A DNA stretch of 6,274 nucleotides from Pseudomonadota bacterium (GTDB lineage: Bacteria; Pseudomonadota; Gammaproteobacteria; Burkholderiales; Thiobacillaceae), in assembly GCA_021791235.1 (NCBI GenBank), contig JAJYXA010000345.1:1-6274 (forward strand), read 5' to 3'. A model generated the notes under the pieces. That model did not search any database, had not been told where the DNA came from, and saw only the letters and a program-made list of their open reading frames with translations. Made by a program: the position numbers and the translations under genes. Every line of letters begins with the position of its first letter. Positions within the stretch are counted from its first letter, which is position 1. Shown here piece after piece: positions 6,063 to 6,274 of the stretch.

Positions 6063-6274
6063 AGGGCCTGTTAACACTAATTTCGCGCCTGCGGCGAGGC
6101 CGATTCGGGGATGAGCCCGCGAAGCGAGGCGCGCCGCTGTGTCATTCACAGCAAGCGGCTGGCGAAAAGGGGTGCCCCCCGAATCGGCCCGCCCCTCCGG
6201 GTTGCCGCGAGAAAGCGCGTCTGCGGCGTTGCGCCGCTTGGCAAGGGATGGCCCTTGCCTGCGCGACACGCCTT
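6063..6274 (+). repeat. Structured MITE-like intergenic repeat, right copy (5' part, cut by window end)
   Basis: Bases 6185-6274 match the left copy at 87 of 90 positions in the same orientation. The probable outer end, AGGGCCTGTTAACACTAA from 6063, continues through CGCGCCTGCG to 6093 and is the partner of 142-172 in the left copy. Inside are a perfect 13-bp inverted repeat, ggccgattcgggg (6098-6110) with ccccgaatcggcc (6177-6189), and within it a hairpin gctgtg/cacagc with loop tcatt (6136-6141, 6147-6152). The nested hairpins seen in the left copy follow. Joining the two copies predicts a whole element of about 267 bp. No transposase is present. The target-site duplication cannot be examined because each copy shows only one end. 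Confidence 0.8.
6098..6189. repeat. 13-bp perfect inverted repeat enclosing a hairpin, within the right repeat copy
   Basis: The arms at 6098-6110 and 6177-6189 are exact reverse complements. Between them lie the palindrome ggcgcgcc (6128-6135) and the 6-bp stem with 5-base loop at 6136-6152, extended past a two-base bulge by gcc/ggc. The left copy lacks this module, or has lost it: its matching part starts only at the last few bases of the right arm. A transcript would fold into one long stem-loop; as DNA it could extrude as a cruciform. Confidence 0.75.

Noticed and set aside
5925..6269. Minus-strand open frame of 114 codons through the right-hand intergenic region
   Set aside because: It crosses the non-coding repeat and hairpins, has no ribosome site or family likeness, and ends inside the operon leader.
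1..6274. A small circular replicon, suggested by similar sequence at both window ends
   Set aside because: The end match has three mismatches, does not include bases 1-27, and both copies behave as internal parts of a dispersed repeat; no replication or mobilisation gene is present.

Overview
The window looks like chromosomal DNA of a high-GC Gram-negative proteobacterium, most likely a betaproteobacterium (for example a Rhodocyclaceae- or Thiobacillus-like lineage). That placement is an inference from the strong G/C preference at third codon positions, the AlgC-type phosphomannomutase, the Gram-negative signalling proteins and a palindromic intergenic repeat. I cannot confirm a genus from the sequence alone. 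Four protein genes fill about 5.7 kb as two convergent pairs, and copies of one structured repeat sit at both window ends.

Left half, + strand: a repeat copy (about 28-172) is followed by a short promoter and leader. Next come an intact phosphomannomutase/phosphoglucomutase (212-1585, algC-like) and, 10 bases later, a GT-B glycosyltransferase of family 4 type (1596-2714). The close spacing suggests co-transcription. The mutase supplies sugar-1-phosphates for activated sugars, and the glycosyltransferase would use such a donor to build LPS, capsule or exopolysaccharide.

Right half, - strand: a secreted PhnD-like periplasmic binding protein (5900-5064) overlaps by 8 bases the start of a membrane-bound HAMP-PAS-GGDEF-EAL protein (5071-2675). 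No ABC permease or ATPase gene lies in the window. The best reading is a signalling pair in which the binding protein senses a small molecule and controls cyclic di-GMP turnover through the membrane protein, as NspS/MbaA do in Vibrio cholerae. The 3' end of the GGDEF-EAL gene overlaps the 3' end of the glycosyltransferase gene by 40 bases, tail to tail.

Right end: 5901-6274 holds no gene. It contains the leader of the binding-protein operon, with several short hairpins, and a second copy of the repeat that runs off the window. Bases 28-117 and 6185-6274 match at 87 of 90 positions. Comparing the start of the right copy (6063-6093) with the end of the left copy (142-172) gives diverged terminal inverted repeats. 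This suggests a MITE-like foldback element of roughly 270 bp. The most interesting items are the binding-protein/c-di-GMP module and this repeat family.
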